Origin: Phytoseiulus persimilis
Taxonomy: Eukaryota; Arthropoda; Arachnida; Mesostigmata; Phytoseiidae
Assembly: GCA_037576195.1 (NCBI GenBank)
Contig: CM075102.1
Span: forward strand, 7,812,001-7,876,000
Direction: 5' to 3'
DNA: 64,000 nt
The notes below the pieces were generated by a model, which saw only the letters and a list, made by a program, of their open reading frames with translations, did no database searches and was not told the origin of the DNA. Positions 27,083 through 39,542 of this stretch are shown one piece after another. Every line of letters begins with the position of its first letter. Position 1 is the first letter of the stretch. The position numbers and the translations under genes are program-made.

Positions 27083-27537
27083 ACCGTGACTAGGCATGAA
27101 TTTCCGAGACTCGGAACTCGGAAATTATTTTCTGACTCGTAAATTACTATTTGACTCGGGAACGGATATCCATCATCAACGGACGTTTCCAACCCACCGA
27201 AATCATCCAAGAAATAGTTTCCGACATGGGCATGAGAAACGGAGCATCTATTGGAGGATATGATGATTTTTTTTTTCCAACGAGGTGTCTAGGCCAGTTG
27301 CTGGCCGGGGAATCCATTTACGGACACCTGGGAAGAGGACCTAGGTAGTGTGAGACTCGTCCCGCCTGAGCAAGAAATACTCACTAAGTCAGAAACAACT
27401 TCTTGGATGATTTCGGTGGGTTGGAAACGTCCGTTGATGATGGATCTCCGTTCCCGAGTCAAATATTATTTTCCGAGTTCCGCGTCGGAAATTATTTCCC
27501 GAGTTCTGAGTCTCGGAAATTCATGCCTAACCGTGAC
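27083..27537. mobile_element. Foldback MITE with 8-bp target site duplication
   Basis: The element proper is 27091-27529. The outer sequence TAGGCATGAATTTCCGAGAC (27091 onward) returns in inverted form ending at 27529. The two arms stay near-identical for about 135-143 bp (27091-27225 and about 27387-27529), including an 18-base match AACGGACGTTTCCAACCC and its complement. An exact direct repeat, ACCGTGAC, flanks both sides (27083-27090 and 27530-27537), as expected of target duplication by 8-bp-duplicating superfamilies such as hAT or P. The ~160-bp centre, with a poly-T run, has no coding capacity. The arms would let a transcript fold into a long hairpin. Confidence 0.9.
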
Positions 27538-30500
27538 TCATCCGCGCGTGCTCGTTTTACTGCCGTTGTTCTAATTTTGCGTAATAAAGCCTAGTTCCGA
27601 AGTCGTCGGCACACCTGCACCATTTTCCTTACCAAGGGGTCTAAGCGGCCTAAAGTGTATGGAGTCATTGTTGCGAGTTGTTTTTTGGGACCGACCGGTA
27701 TCCGATACTTGTCATTTTCCTCTCTTTTTGGCGCTTTCATACTTGGAATAGCATTCGTTCTCTCGAGTTGAGGTCAACGAGTCATGCGGTGCGTGAATCC
27801 GCTGTCGGAATCCTCTCCCCAACCCAATCAAAAACTCCGATCACAAGCAAATAAACCACCTCGGGCGCGGAGTTGTCCACCATGTAGCACCGCGACGGTT
27901 GACAACCGACGACCTGTCTCGTGACGCCTTATCGCATCATCGATGTTTGGTGTAGCTAACTGTTGGGCAGTCCTAGGTCGTGGATCAGCGGAGACGTTGA
28001 AGTTTTTCTGCAGTAACAAGCCCCGCGCTAGCGATGCTGAGCGTAAGCGCATGAGTTGGAGCTCGGGAATATTGTTTGGAGCTGATGAGAACACTTCCAT
28101 TGGTGACACGATCCGAGGACTCCGAAGCTCGCTGTAAGGGAAGAACCCTCCCGAGTTCTATTGTTCAGATTATTTCAATGTTCGAACCGTTTTTTCTCGA
28201 GAGAGTCGTTCATCGCGCGTCGGGGTACATCTCGCGATGTTTCTTCGTTCCCTCCTTCCCCGATATCGGTTTTTGTGCGATTTTTCTCCGTCCCGGATGC
28301 CGCCGAGCTCATTCCCGTCCACGTTCGGTCCGCTCCACAGGACGGCTCCCGACAAGCTCCGTTGTGGAAGCTGGGAGCGCCTTGGTGCCCTCCCCCTGTG
28401 GTTAGTTCCGCTGGAACCCACAGAACTCGACAGCGGCCGCGGTCATACGGCTTCACGCACACTCGGAGCTGATCATGAAATCACAGGAATTCGCTCAAGA
28501 GCATGCGGTACGAAAGTCTGCTCTTGTGATGCCTCGGACCTCTCCTTACGTCGGATAGCTGCGGGCCGACCACCATCTCGTCGAGCGAGCCTGTCCGCAA
28601 CAAGTAGGAGTATCCGCTGACGCTGTCGAAATCTCGCCGGCCGGTTGGAATCGAGCTGTCAGTCGAAAACAACGGATCCTTGGCGGTTGTCAGGGAGAGA
28701 ACCTCGGAAATTCGCAAAGAGCGAGCCTAGGGTATGATTACGAGCCGTCGACAGGTCCTCTGGACAATGCTCTGTTGTTCGAGGCGTGATCGATTCTCGA
28801 ATCGTGCTCTTCGCGTCCGAGATCGTCTCATCGCCAATCGAGTTTTGAAATGATCAGCCTGCGTTTCATGGGTTCCGTGCAGCATTACGATGGAAACCTT
28901 AAGAGTTCTCAATCAAACTCGGAAGTTTTTCGGATTCTGTACGGATAAACGGCGTGGTGACGGTGGCAACTGCGTGTCGACCTTGGGATTACCTGTTTTC
29001 CGACTATGATAGCTGCCCGCGCATCGATTCTGCGTCGGTCCATCTGTCCCACACAGACTTTCTGTCGAGGCTCAATATCATTGTACGCCGCCGGTATAGT
29101 TTCATTAGAATGAGTTCTCCGTGCATGCACGCGGCCATCAATAGAGAGTGCATGTTCGAAGTAGGAACTATGAGCCATTAGTGTGAGCTATCGTTCGCTA
29201 GGTGGCGGCCGCACCGACGGTCGGAAGGCCGCCTTATCCATCCATCGATCGCTTGACGCTCAAAGGCGTTTCTATCCGGGACGTCTGCTATTAGTGGTGG
29301 TAACTAACATCCGGGTGTCGGGGGAACCGATCGCCGGCGGGAACAGTTCTAGTCGAGGGTTCTCAGTCGTGAATGCGCAAAACAGGGTATTTTTACGGCG
29401 GTTATATCTCTATGGATAATTTCATCTCTCGTCAGATGTCCTCGCGTCCGATGGGGATTCCGGAGTTCTTGGCGGGATTGGATGAGCACTAGACTCCTTA
29501 TTATTTGGGGCCGGTATGGAGTCAGGTTCCTCGAGGTACTTCTTCGATGGCGATTGTGCGTCATCCACCACCAGGCGTAACGAAATTCGGTGGGAACGCG
29601 GTAGAAGTGGCGGGTCCCGATTGGCAATCGATAGACGGCTAACAAAATACGCCACGGCGCGATCTAACAAGCTCATCGTGCGATCGCATTCGGCTCGAGC
29701 TGAAACGACGGCACACAGCACATTCAAATGTAGTGAGCCGAGCGAACGACTCATCACTACAACCGGCCCACATATTGTACGGACGCGGCACGAAGCGCCC
29801 CGAACACTCTTCGCTGTCTGGCTTGATGGATCGCTCGCCTGACGACTAATCGGTTAACTCTTGTCCTTGCGTTGTTGCTTCTCGGATCGAGGCTCTCTGG
29901 TCCACGCGGAGTCCGCCGCCCGCTGTCGCGATCTCGCCGACAGTTCCATCCGCTGATCAGCTTTCGGGGGATCACTCCAAAGCTGGCGAGAGGATTTTGG
30001 ATCGAAGACCTTGAGGACAGCGGAGCGCCCGTCGTCGAATTCCTCGATCCAGTTAACTGGAGCCAGCTGAAACATAGTTTATTGGATCAGTACCAAGGTT
30101 TCGATTTATGAGATGTTGACTCCTCGTTCAGTTATCGGCGAGCGAAATCATTGCCAGCTATTCAATGCTGGTGCAATACCTCCATTAAGCGATCTCGCGT
30201 AAAGGTCTCGTTGGGCTTAAGGCTCCGCCGCGGAATTTTCATTCCGTGCTCTTCGAGCGAACTTGTTTCTCCATCGGCGGGAGTTTGCACGTTCGCTCGC
30301 GTAGAGCAGTCGAGTGAGAATAGTTTGACCTGTACGATCTAGGCGTTTGAAAATGAAATGTTTCACCTCCTCGAGGTTTTCGCTTCATGTTGAGTCTGCC
30401 GTAGCTGATTGTCCGTGATCGCTCCTCGGGAAGCGACTCGAGTGCGGAGTGTCGATCTCGACCAGCGTCGGCCGCTATTGAGCGTCACCAACGTTTCTAA

Positions 30501-33000
30501 CCAACTGTTATTTAGGTGAACCACATTAATGGTAATCCTGGTCGAAGCTCCGACGTCGGAACCGTGTCCCGAACTGAATTTCTCCAAAATCTAGCCCGAA
30601 TGATGCGTTCGGCAAGAATTTCCTTTTCATCGGAGCGATTCCATGCTCCGGCCCTTATCGACCGTGGCCCAGAAAGAATCACGGACAGCGAGCGTTCCAA
30701 GGTTGGGAAGGGTCCCTTGCAGCGTAACGCGTTCCGAGCGGAATTACGTTGAACGTAATCATTATACAGATTTCTCTGGACCCGAGACAAAGCCATGCTA
30801 TGCTGTAGTAGACAGACAGAAAGCAGAAAGAAGCGGGAATCATCTATTCAGAAATATCTGTAAGTCTTGAGCCGCTTGACGCAGCTGCGCTTCCCGAAAA
30901 ACTCAAGCGGAATCTCAAAAAAAGAAACGCGCAGATCTTGATGGATGTTCATCGAAGCGCATAAATGATTGGGAAGGAGGTCATTCTATCAAGTCATGGT
31001 AGACGGGAGGTTGATTCAGCATACGGTGAAATATGCCAACTTCAGGAGACCTTCCGGAGCGGTCAGGAGTCATGAGAGCTTCATCCCGCGACTGGAGATT
31101 TGGGTTCAATGTTCTTCCAAAGTTCTTCCGGGAACAATCCACGCGCTGAAGGTAACGACGGGAGAGGCTGGACCTGGAGCTGTTCTGACGACTTCATCAT
31201 AAAAACCGAAGATCATGTTCAAATTAAGGTTTCCGTGTAGGATGCCAGTCGAGCTCGGATTCGGGCTGCCCGAACGGAGCGAGGTGGCGGAGAAGGCAGC
31301 TGGCTCAGACGAATGTAGGAATAGTGTGAGATCGTTATTCCAAATCATTCCGGGTCTCAATAGGGCTGATCGCAACCGAGCCCGGGGAGCCGGCCACGGT
31401 CGCTGAAGATGAACAAAATTCAATCTGTATGAGTCCACTGGGGCGCCGACTGGCTCGGCCGCCAGTCCGTCCGTTGGTTCCGGCATCGTTAAGAGCAGAC
31501 GCTCGCTTTGCATGCTATTCTCTTTCTCGATGTCTGCTTCCAGTGATGTGGCGAGAGCGGTGTGCGGAATGTTCGTCGCTGCCACTGCGACCGCCGCGGT
31601 TGAGAGTATGGCGTAAACAGACAAAGCCGACGTCGCCTTCGACCCACGGCGTCGGCTCACTCGCTCTTTCATTCGTACGGCCGATGAACGAGCCGCAGTC
31701 ACAACAGCCGAGAGGCAGCAGCGGGCTGAGGCTTGTGTGGACACCAGAGTTTCGTCCTTGAAATCTAAGCGTCTTCTGTTGTTCGGACTGCGGGCAGACG
31801 AATGCGAAATCATTCGAACGACTAGAATGACAAGGAGGCATTGTTCGGATGAATCTCCACAGATCTTTTGAGCCTGTTGTCCTTCGTTCCGTCGACGCCG
31901 TTTCCTCTGTCAAAGTGAATTTCGAGTTTCCCTCCATTGAATGGGCTTTCCTCAAGGAGTGAGCCCTGAGAACCATCTGAACGAGGTCCGGGACTGAGCG
32001 GAAGTCGAATCTTCACGTCAGTCGCGGATCAAAAATCAAGGCCCCCAAAATCATCCCGAATCTCATCAACATTTTGAATTCCGGGGAAAACCCGGGCTCA
32101 ATTCATGACCCGGGACCACGGTGCTCTGAGTTCGCCGCGGAACCACGGAACAATAGACTCCTGAATTATTCCTCCTCCGACGAGGGGCTTCAAACGACGA
32201 GAATGAAAGTCACAAGAGAACTCTCTGTGGAGCCGAAACGGTGTTCGCCGTATTTTCCAGCGATGAGCCAGGCAATCGACGGGCCCGTCTGGAACATTCT
32301 GAACACGGCGTATCAACGAGCTGCCTCGATCATGGAGGATGTTTTCGAAAGTTGAAACAACGGACTCTCATTTTGGAGAACCGCGGACAGTACCGACGTT
32401 TCTGAACGAACACCGGGAGGTGATGGAGCCGATGCGCTGCTCGCAACATCTGGAGGAACGGGTACACTCTCAACTGTCCTCATCCCGTTTGTTCGGTCCG
32501 GGAAACGAAGAAAGGTCCGGATCCGGCGAAACAACCCGGTATTCATACCAAGTCCGGAGCAGAAGCGAGTTTCGTGACCGCTATTCGCGAAATATGAAGC
32601 CACCAAATCGTATTTATATGTCCTTGTCGTCGAATGGCGGCGAATGTCGGGTCTGACCTCGCGGCTCGGGAAAGTGATGAAAACGAAGTCCGGAAGATAT
32701 CCTTCTGAGATGAAGGTTCAGCTGGCGCGGAATAACTGTTGTGGGGAAAACTTCCTCGTTGGCTACGGAATTCGCCTCCAACCGGAACTCAGAAAGCCCT
32801 GATATCAAGCGGAGGCAACCCTTATCCGGACTCTAATCTGTGGAGAGAAGGGAGTCGTTGGCATCGTTATCGAATTAGTCAGCTGTATATTCCGGTCGTC
32901 TGGTTGCTTTCGTCGTCACCGTCATCGAGATGTGGATTCTTCCATGCGAGGGGTGTTCTTTCAAGCCGATGACTCACCGAGCGGGCGCTTTATTTGAATC
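27538..33000. other. Gene-poor region, right part
   Basis: No gene recognised. A possible terminal exon on the - strand runs from an acceptor at 30066 to a stop at 29854 (70 residues, very charged, ending in SEKQQRKDKS). On the + strand a frame open from about 31980 to 32355 ends in a helix-like IDGPVWNILNTAYQRAAS. Long frames at 31106-31813 (-) and 29422-29757 (-) lack family similarity. None could be linked into a gene with consistent splice phases. Confidence 0.35.
29195..29211 (+). promoter_or_regulatory. CTCF-like motif
   Basis: Reads TCGCTAGGTGGCGGCCG, near the CTCF core CCASYAGRKGGCRS, and shares TTCGCTAGG plus GGCG with the - strand motif at 21573-21589. Motif evidence only. Confidence 0.25.
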
Positions 33001-35162
33001 ATTGTGAGCGTACGTTTCTTCTCTCTTCTTCTCCGGCTCTTCTTCCGTGTATTGGCCTGTGCCGGAGCGCGAGCGTGTGTTCAGAAGAATTTCGTGTCAG
33101 ATTCTGGATTTCTCTTTGGTGACGTAACGCGTAACGCCTCCTTTCTCATGAAGTTGGCTTAAGCGCGGATCTGAAACCCATGTGCTGTTGTGATCGGAAG
33201 AGAAAGAAAGGACGACGTGCGTTGCAACCGAAGTGACAGGCGTCGAGTGTTTCTCGATCCCCTCCGTTCAGAAAGTCGTTGATCCATCGAGCTGGGTTCT
33301 CTCTGTGTCCATCGGTTCTGGTGAGTGTGCGAGACTCCTGCGACAACATGCTCCGAGGCAACTTCGGCATCGGTCGCTGTCGATCCGTACCTTCTCGCGG
33401 TTCCGCGTGTCGCCTGCCCGCTGCCCGGTTTCTGTGTAATGGAGCGACTCATCGTCGTCGTCGTCGTCGTCGTAGTTCTCCCCTCTCCCTTCTGACGTTG
33501 ACATCCTAGCGTCGGCCTAAAAGCGCCTGACATGGAGCCTAGCGCATTAGTGTCGGTGGCACCAGTAGTTGGAGTTGACGAAGCAGTGATCCGTCCGGTG
33601 TCTGTGTCTGGTTCGGTGTTTTCGGCATCGCCCGTTTGACGGAAACGGCCTCCGATAGCGAAAGCATCGGTTTTTGCCTCTCGATCGCTGCCCGTGTCAA
33701 ACACTGCCACTCTCTCTCTCTCCGTGTGCCTGTGCGTGTCTGTCTGTTGGCTGTGTCTGTGAGTGGTCCGAATCTGATCTGTGCAGCAGCTCTTGAAAGT
33801 GAACTGCCATACGCTTCTTCAGGGAGCTCTCAGTGCCAAAACCTAGTTCGCTCGCTCGGCTCAGTCGCCAGAGATTCAGGCGTGATTCTGCTTCCGTAGA
33901 TCCAGTGAGTACGATCTCGCATTATCTGTTTGTTTCAGTTGTTCGAATCAGTTATCTCTGTCGCGTTCAGCTGCGAAGTTCCTCCATTGACTCACCCGAT
34001 CGCTCACGACGAGTCCGCCAACACCTACCTGCGCGCGTGGGCATTCAAGGCCTCAGATTAGGTTTTCGTCTGCTCTGCGAACCCGAGAGGCGATTGCGAT
34101 CCGAGCTCAAATTCATCGATGAGCCATGTCGTCGGTAGAGAGCGGTGCGGAGTTGATCGGGGGGTTGGACGTTCCGTAGTTTTCCAACTCACGATCGCGT
34201 TGGGCACAGGTCAAAGGGGGGCGTGTAGGGAGGCGATAAACTGTCCGACGATGACACATCGAGCGGAGGGAAAAACGGCGGGATTAATAGCTCCTCGAGC
34301 GTTTGTTTTCCACTTGCTATGACGTGCGGCGGCCCTGCTTCTTGGTCCTCCGCAGAGCAGCTGTTTCATATCCATTTCGTACCTGCCACTCGATCGAACC
34401 AACAAGGTGTGGGAAACGGCTCCGTTCGGGAAGTATTCAATGCTCCGGGGTGATTGCGAGGTCTCAACCTCTCGATGGAGGTCTCGACCGCGAGGGAGGT
34501 GGCGCCGGCCGGCCGGCCGTCCATGATCCACGTCATAAACTCGCGGGGCCATTCTCGCGGGAGCTGAATAGCTAGATGAGTTGATGCAACACTCCATACC
34601 TCTGAGATAAAGATCTTCGGGAGCGGACTCATATCGTGCTCGATGCAAAAACGAGCCTTTTTGTGGCGGATTCCCTTATTCTTTCCGCGCCGTTATCACT
34701 GTCCTCTCAGACCAGACACGTCTCGATCGGAGCCTTTCAGCTCATCTTTGAGAGCTCCGGGTGTCGCAAAACTGACACACTCAGAGCGAAAAGCAACCGG
34801 AACAAGGGATCGACTTTTGCGGCAAAGGGTCGCTGTGGATATCTGCCAGAGGCTCTCTGACAATGGGTGTTCTGATGTCGTGTGCGGAGTCGATAGTTCC
34901 TGCATTGTCGTCAATATCTGTGCCTCGAAACCGTCCACCCGGATCCCTGAGAGATTCCGAATTTTTCGGAGCTCCCATGAACTTCGCGGAGGTTTTGCGC
35001 GATTTCGATCGAACGAATACAAGCCGTGCTCTAACTCGCTGTTTTTCCTCTCGCTTTCAGGTTGAGCCCTGTGATGTCGTCGTGGAGTTGGAGCCCAGTT
35101 TCGTCGAGTTCGTTCGGCTTGTTTCTGTTGAAGGCAAAGCGTGCAGGCGGTGAAAGTTGCAA
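33001..35162 (+). other. Probable promoter and 5' untranslated region of the sphingomyelin synthase gene
   Basis: Contains a CGT microsatellite, TCTCTC/TGTCTG-rich stretches typical of leaders, and an acceptor-like CTTTCAG ending at about 35060, just upstream of the coding exon. The sequence from there to 35150 is open in the coding frame, but a TGA at 35151-35153 closes it before the ATG at 35163, so it is leader rather than coding. The 183-codon - strand frame across 33159-33710 includes an eight-Thr run produced by the CGT microsatellite and is probably spurious. Confidence 0.4.
33452..33473. repeat. CGT trinucleotide microsatellite
   Basis: About seven tandem CGT units. Confidence 0.85.
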
Positions 35163-38111
35163 ATGTCGTCTCTGAACGCGAACCATTCGCTTGGAGGAGA
35201 ACCGCTGTGCTGTAACGGCAATCAGGAGAAGCGGCCGTTACTTCGTGGCGAAGTTTCACAACCGGCCTCGACCAGCGTAATTTCACGTAGGGATATCACA
35301 TCAGACGGAACCACGGCTATCATACAGATCCCGTTGCCCGCGCCGGAACGCGCGGAGCCTCGCTACAAACCTGAGAAGTTGAAAACGCTGCTGGCGTTTC
35401 TCTTTTCGACAACATGCCTGATGGGCAACCTGTTCGTCCTCGCCTACATACACGAGCGCGTGCCTGACCGCACGGTGGCGCCGCTGCCGGACATCTTCTT
35501 CGACATATTTCCGCCGGTGGACCGCGCGCTCGATGTGTCCGAGATCATCATCATCGCATCGGTGTGGACCTGTATACTTCTGATGATATTGCACCGTTAC
35601 CGATGGATCGTGTTCCGGCGGGTTTTCATCATAATGGGCGCGCTGTACGCCATGCGCGCGATCACCATGCTGGTGACTCAAGTGCCTATAGCGTCGACTA
35701 CGTACCATTGCTCGCCGAAAGCCAACTCGACGAGTCCGCTGGTGATTCTGAAACGAGTGCTCAAGCTCTTCACCGGGTTCGGGCTGTCCATCAACGGTCA
35801 GCACACTTATTGCGGCGACTACATTTTCTCAGGACACACCCTGATCCTCACAATGTGCTTCCTAATCATCAAGGAATATTCACCGCAGCGATGTCGGATT
35901 TTGCACATTCTCTATTTCTGCACGTCCTGCACGGGCGTGTTTCTCGTCCTGCTCGCTCGAGGCCACTACACGATCGACGTTATTCTGGGCTACTACGTTA
36001 CGACAAGGGTTTTCTGGATCTACCACAGTCTCTGTGCGAGCCAGCTTTCGACTAAGGTGAGTGAACTAGAGCACGTCACGGTGAAACCCGCGACCCAAAC
36101 CAGCGACCCGACGAGCAGACTGTGGTCGAGCTGCTTTTCGAAGCTGCTCGGCCGGAGCAACGACAGCGATCGCAGCACGAGCGATCAGAACGCACTGCCG
36201 CCTGATTTGGGCGAGTCGACGTATCAGGGCGCACAAGTCTCCCTCCATGATCAGACCCGAACAGCGACAACAGATAATGTAGAGAGATCGATCGCTCTGG
36301 AATCGCTGTCGGATCGCGACGACGAGGTAAAGTTGTTCGGAGTGCGTTTTACCGTTGTTTTGTTCACCAGCCATTCGCCACCACGAATCCAGCCAATGAT
36401 CGAACAGAGCTTCCATCCCTTAACGCCCCATCGGAGCCCGAATCTCACTGCATGCCAACTCATCGACTGTTATCCATCGCGTGTGTTCTTTGTGACCAGA
36501 TCTCTGCCCCTGGACTTCCTCCTTGCTCGTTCTCTCGCAGCCGAGTCAATTGCCGTCGATAGCGCTTGTTGGATCGATTTCTTCCTTTCGATCGACCGTG
36601 ATATGGCCCGTTCATTCATCGGGGCGGTTGGTACCCCCTCGCGCCACCCCAAACCCTTTCCCGAGGCTCGACGGATCCGCCCTCCAGAGCCCATGTGAAA
36701 TCCCTCAGCGGATGTCGCTCACTAGTTCTACATTGGTCCGACCCGACCGGACATACCCGACCCAAGTCTAGGGCCATCGTCGAGTCAGTTGAGTTCCTCC
36801 GCTCCATCCCTCGAACCCCACCGTGAAAAGGACACGGTACGCGACGAGGCGCTCACGCGGTTTGCTTACCTCTCGAATGGGTTCTGACCCTGCGATGGGA
36901 GAGGCTAGACGGGAAGAGAAAGTTCTACTGAGCCGCGAAACACTGCTCCGCTCCTCTGATATTGTGAAACACGGCCAATTCAGCTGTTCTGGGAATCGAG
37001 CTTCCACAGGAAAAGACCACGAACGATCGAATGTCTCAACAGTGATGCCATTAGTCAGGTTCGGAGAGCTTTGCTTGAAGAGTTGCTCGTAAGCCGTATC
37101 CGCTTCGCGCTCGCTCCGCTCGTCCATCTTTCCGGTATCGAATCTGCGCCTATGAGTGAGCGAGCAAACGAAACGGACGAATGTTCCGGGCGGTCTCTGT
37201 TTGCACGCATACCGGCACTGGGCAAAGCTTTGTCAAAAGCTGCTACTTGTACCTTAAGTGGATGGTAGCGACCTTGGCCGAGAGGCACGAGAGGATTTAG
37301 TGCCGAGGGCGGAGTCCTTGGGTGGAGCGAGGCTGCTTGAGTCTATCAGAAATGAGTTCCGAAGCCTCGAACAGGGATATCGAGCGAGGTGCGAGGCGAA
37401 AAATCTCGGAAGAACGGCAGCCGCGATTCCATAACCGCCAGTTCTGTCGCTCTCTGAACCGGCCGACCGACTGCGATAGAAAGCCGATCGTCTAGGGAAT
37501 CTCCCCTGTGGAGTCCACGTTTCAGCGATTCCGCTGCTTCACTTACAACGGAAACGAGGCAGTGGCCACGGTCTGTTTCCGACTCCCAATAAGAGAGACC
37601 CGCGAACGGTTTCCGCATATTTTTCGAGGAAATGGGCATTCCTCGGCTGCGTTCCGGTGAGGATTACGGTTTTGGCACTGCGGTTCGCTGTTGCACCGGG
37701 ACTCCCGCTGCCAATTATTGAATCGGCTTCCGGCATGCTATGGACGCTATCCTCTGCGTCCGCAAACAGTGATTCAAGTTGTTCACGTCGGCATTGAAAG
37801 GGGCTGCAACGCCCTCAGCAGATCCGTCCTCGATGCCGTCGAGTAGCGAGTGTGGATTTCGGTGTGCTCATTCAGAACATGAACGATGACGAACGAAGGA
37901 ACGTTCTCTAATTGTTCCAAACGTACCAACGAGATTCTTCGCTTTTCAGACCCATCTCTCGTCGCAAACGGCCGTCAGCTATTTGAGCCGTGTATGGTGG
38001 TATCCGCTGTTCCACTATTTCGAGAAGAACGTCACGGGTCCCGTGCCCCGACAGTATGAATGGCCTCTGCCGTGGCCTCGGAAATGGCTTCCACGGACGC
38101 GGATCTCCTAG
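35163..38111 (+). CDS. Sphingomyelin synthase-family enzyme (phosphatidylcholine:ceramide cholinephosphotransferase), 2 coding exons
   Basis: Coding exons 35163-36056 and 37950-38111 join in phase 0 to give 351 aa (animal SMS1 and SMS2 are about 413 and 365). There are six hydrophobic segments, at about 74-96, 125-143, 150-172, 225-237, 247-266 and 268-290. The signature blocks are PLPDIFFDIFPP (108-118), CGDYIFSGHT (217-226) and HYTIDVILGYYV (268-279). The lipid-phosphate-phosphatase-like triad is His225, His268 and Asp272, with the same 43 and 4 residue spacing as in mammalian SMS. The enzyme moves phosphocholine from phosphatidylcholine to ceramide, making sphingomyelin and diacylglycerol, in Golgi or plasma membrane. 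There is no N-terminal SAM domain, so it is not of the SMSr/SAMD8 architecture; the head-group preference (choline or ethanolamine) cannot be read from sequence. The last exon supplies the cytosolic tail (SRVWWYPLFHYFEKN...). The intron is 1893 bp, and its first 639 bases are open in frame with exon 1. Confidence 0.95.
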
Positions 38112-39536
38112 CACGGAGGATATATCGGTGGCCGATATTCGCTGTACCTCGTCGAGTTTTCCTATTGCAGCCGCAACAGCAGCCCGGGCAGTGTCAGACC
38201 GGTTCTTGGAGACGAGACTGTGAGGCATTAGATCCGTTGATCGGACACTTCATCCTCGACGCAGGCCGTCGAGGACGCTCCACACTAGGACTCGTCTCCT
38301 CCTCCGCCGTCGACAAAATGTAAATTCACTTCGACCGAACGCTCCGGCTCACTCGAGGGCGGGCTAATGCTCGTTCTAGAGATAATAGTGTCAAAGTAGC
38401 CCTACTTGTACAGAATTCTTCCGAGAAATGGCCATTAGTTTAGCGAGTACGAACAGACGTCGAAGAGGCAGCATGACCATGCGGGAAGGATACCCTGCTA
38501 GGTCAATACGAGCAGGATCGTCGATCCCTTGCAGTCAGTTGGGATGGGGACGCCGCTCTCCTGGAACTCCGGGACTCTGGAGAAAGATCAAAAGAGCAGA
38601 AGAAGCTGACAGATCTACAGTCACGAACGATTGGAACGAAATCCTGGGGAATGAATGGTTTTTGGAAATCCTAGACAGGAACATGTCCGAATTGAGTCTG
38701 AGAATTTTATTTTAAGTATGGACTGACTGACACTGATGATGTTGATACATGAATAATATGAATCCGTATTGACGCGTTGGAACTGTTGATTGATGTTGAA
38801 ACATGAGCGTGCGAGCAAGATTGACCCTTTCCGGACTGGACAAGTCGGTTAAGTTTGTGCAATCGTTTTAAACTGTGGTCCGTGGGCCTGTTGATGAGTT
38901 ATCGATACGCATATGTAGGCCGATCCTCGGTGGTTGACGAAGGACGGCCGATGATCGTGTCGAAGGTCCGGAAGATCAGAAACACACAGTCAACTTCGCG
39001 GGCAATTCAATTCGAATCAAAATCAACCGCGGGGGGCAATGAGATAGTCGCGCTTCAATCGAATACAGAAATGTTGTCGCACTGCTTGCGTGCTTTGTTG
39101 TGTACGAATTCGATTCTGGTCATTTTTTTCTCTTCTCAGAAATCTCCTGCCTCAGTCGACCGCTTCGTCGGAGAACGAATCCTCGCTCGTGTCACTAGTC
39201 GGCTTCGCCGACGAACTCGATTTTTTTCCAAGTCTCTGACCGATCACGAGCTCTCCGGCGGTAGAAGCAACCTCAGTCGATCGTTGCACGAATCCATCGA
39301 TGAATCGAAAGCGGACTCTCTCACGGCCCGGTTTCCGCCAAGAAGTGATACTACGAATCCTTAGATGAATGTGTAAAGCGATTTGTTACCCTATGGTTTT
39401 CATGTTTGCGAGGAGCGGTCTAGAGCATCACGCCTGTGACTGTGGAAAGCATCAGGAGCAGCTCAAACGGATGCATTAGATAATTTCTGGAGATTGAAAA
39501 TCACAGTTACGCTTTTGGGAGTTGGCGAAGCTGGAT

Positions 39537-39542
39537 AATAAA
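39537..39542 (+). terminator. Candidate polyadenylation signal AATAAA for the sphingomyelin synthase gene
   Basis: The AATAAA I noticed downstream lies 1.4 kb past the stop codon. Use is uncertain. Confidence 0.2.

Noticed and set aside
31106-31813. 235-codon open frame on the minus strand
   Set aside because: No conserved motif, biased residue use (Ser, Arg, Ala, Pro), and overlapping open frames on the + strand; explained by stop-poor composition.
33159-33710. 183-codon minus-strand frame with a poly-Thr run
   Set aside because: The Thr run is simply the CGT microsatellite read in reverse, and the region looks like promoter/leader of the sphingomyelin synthase gene.
38740-38810. Two similar segments TGATGTTGATACATGA and TGATGTTGAAACATGA
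   Set aside because: Short and isolated; no larger repeat unit or element boundary around them.
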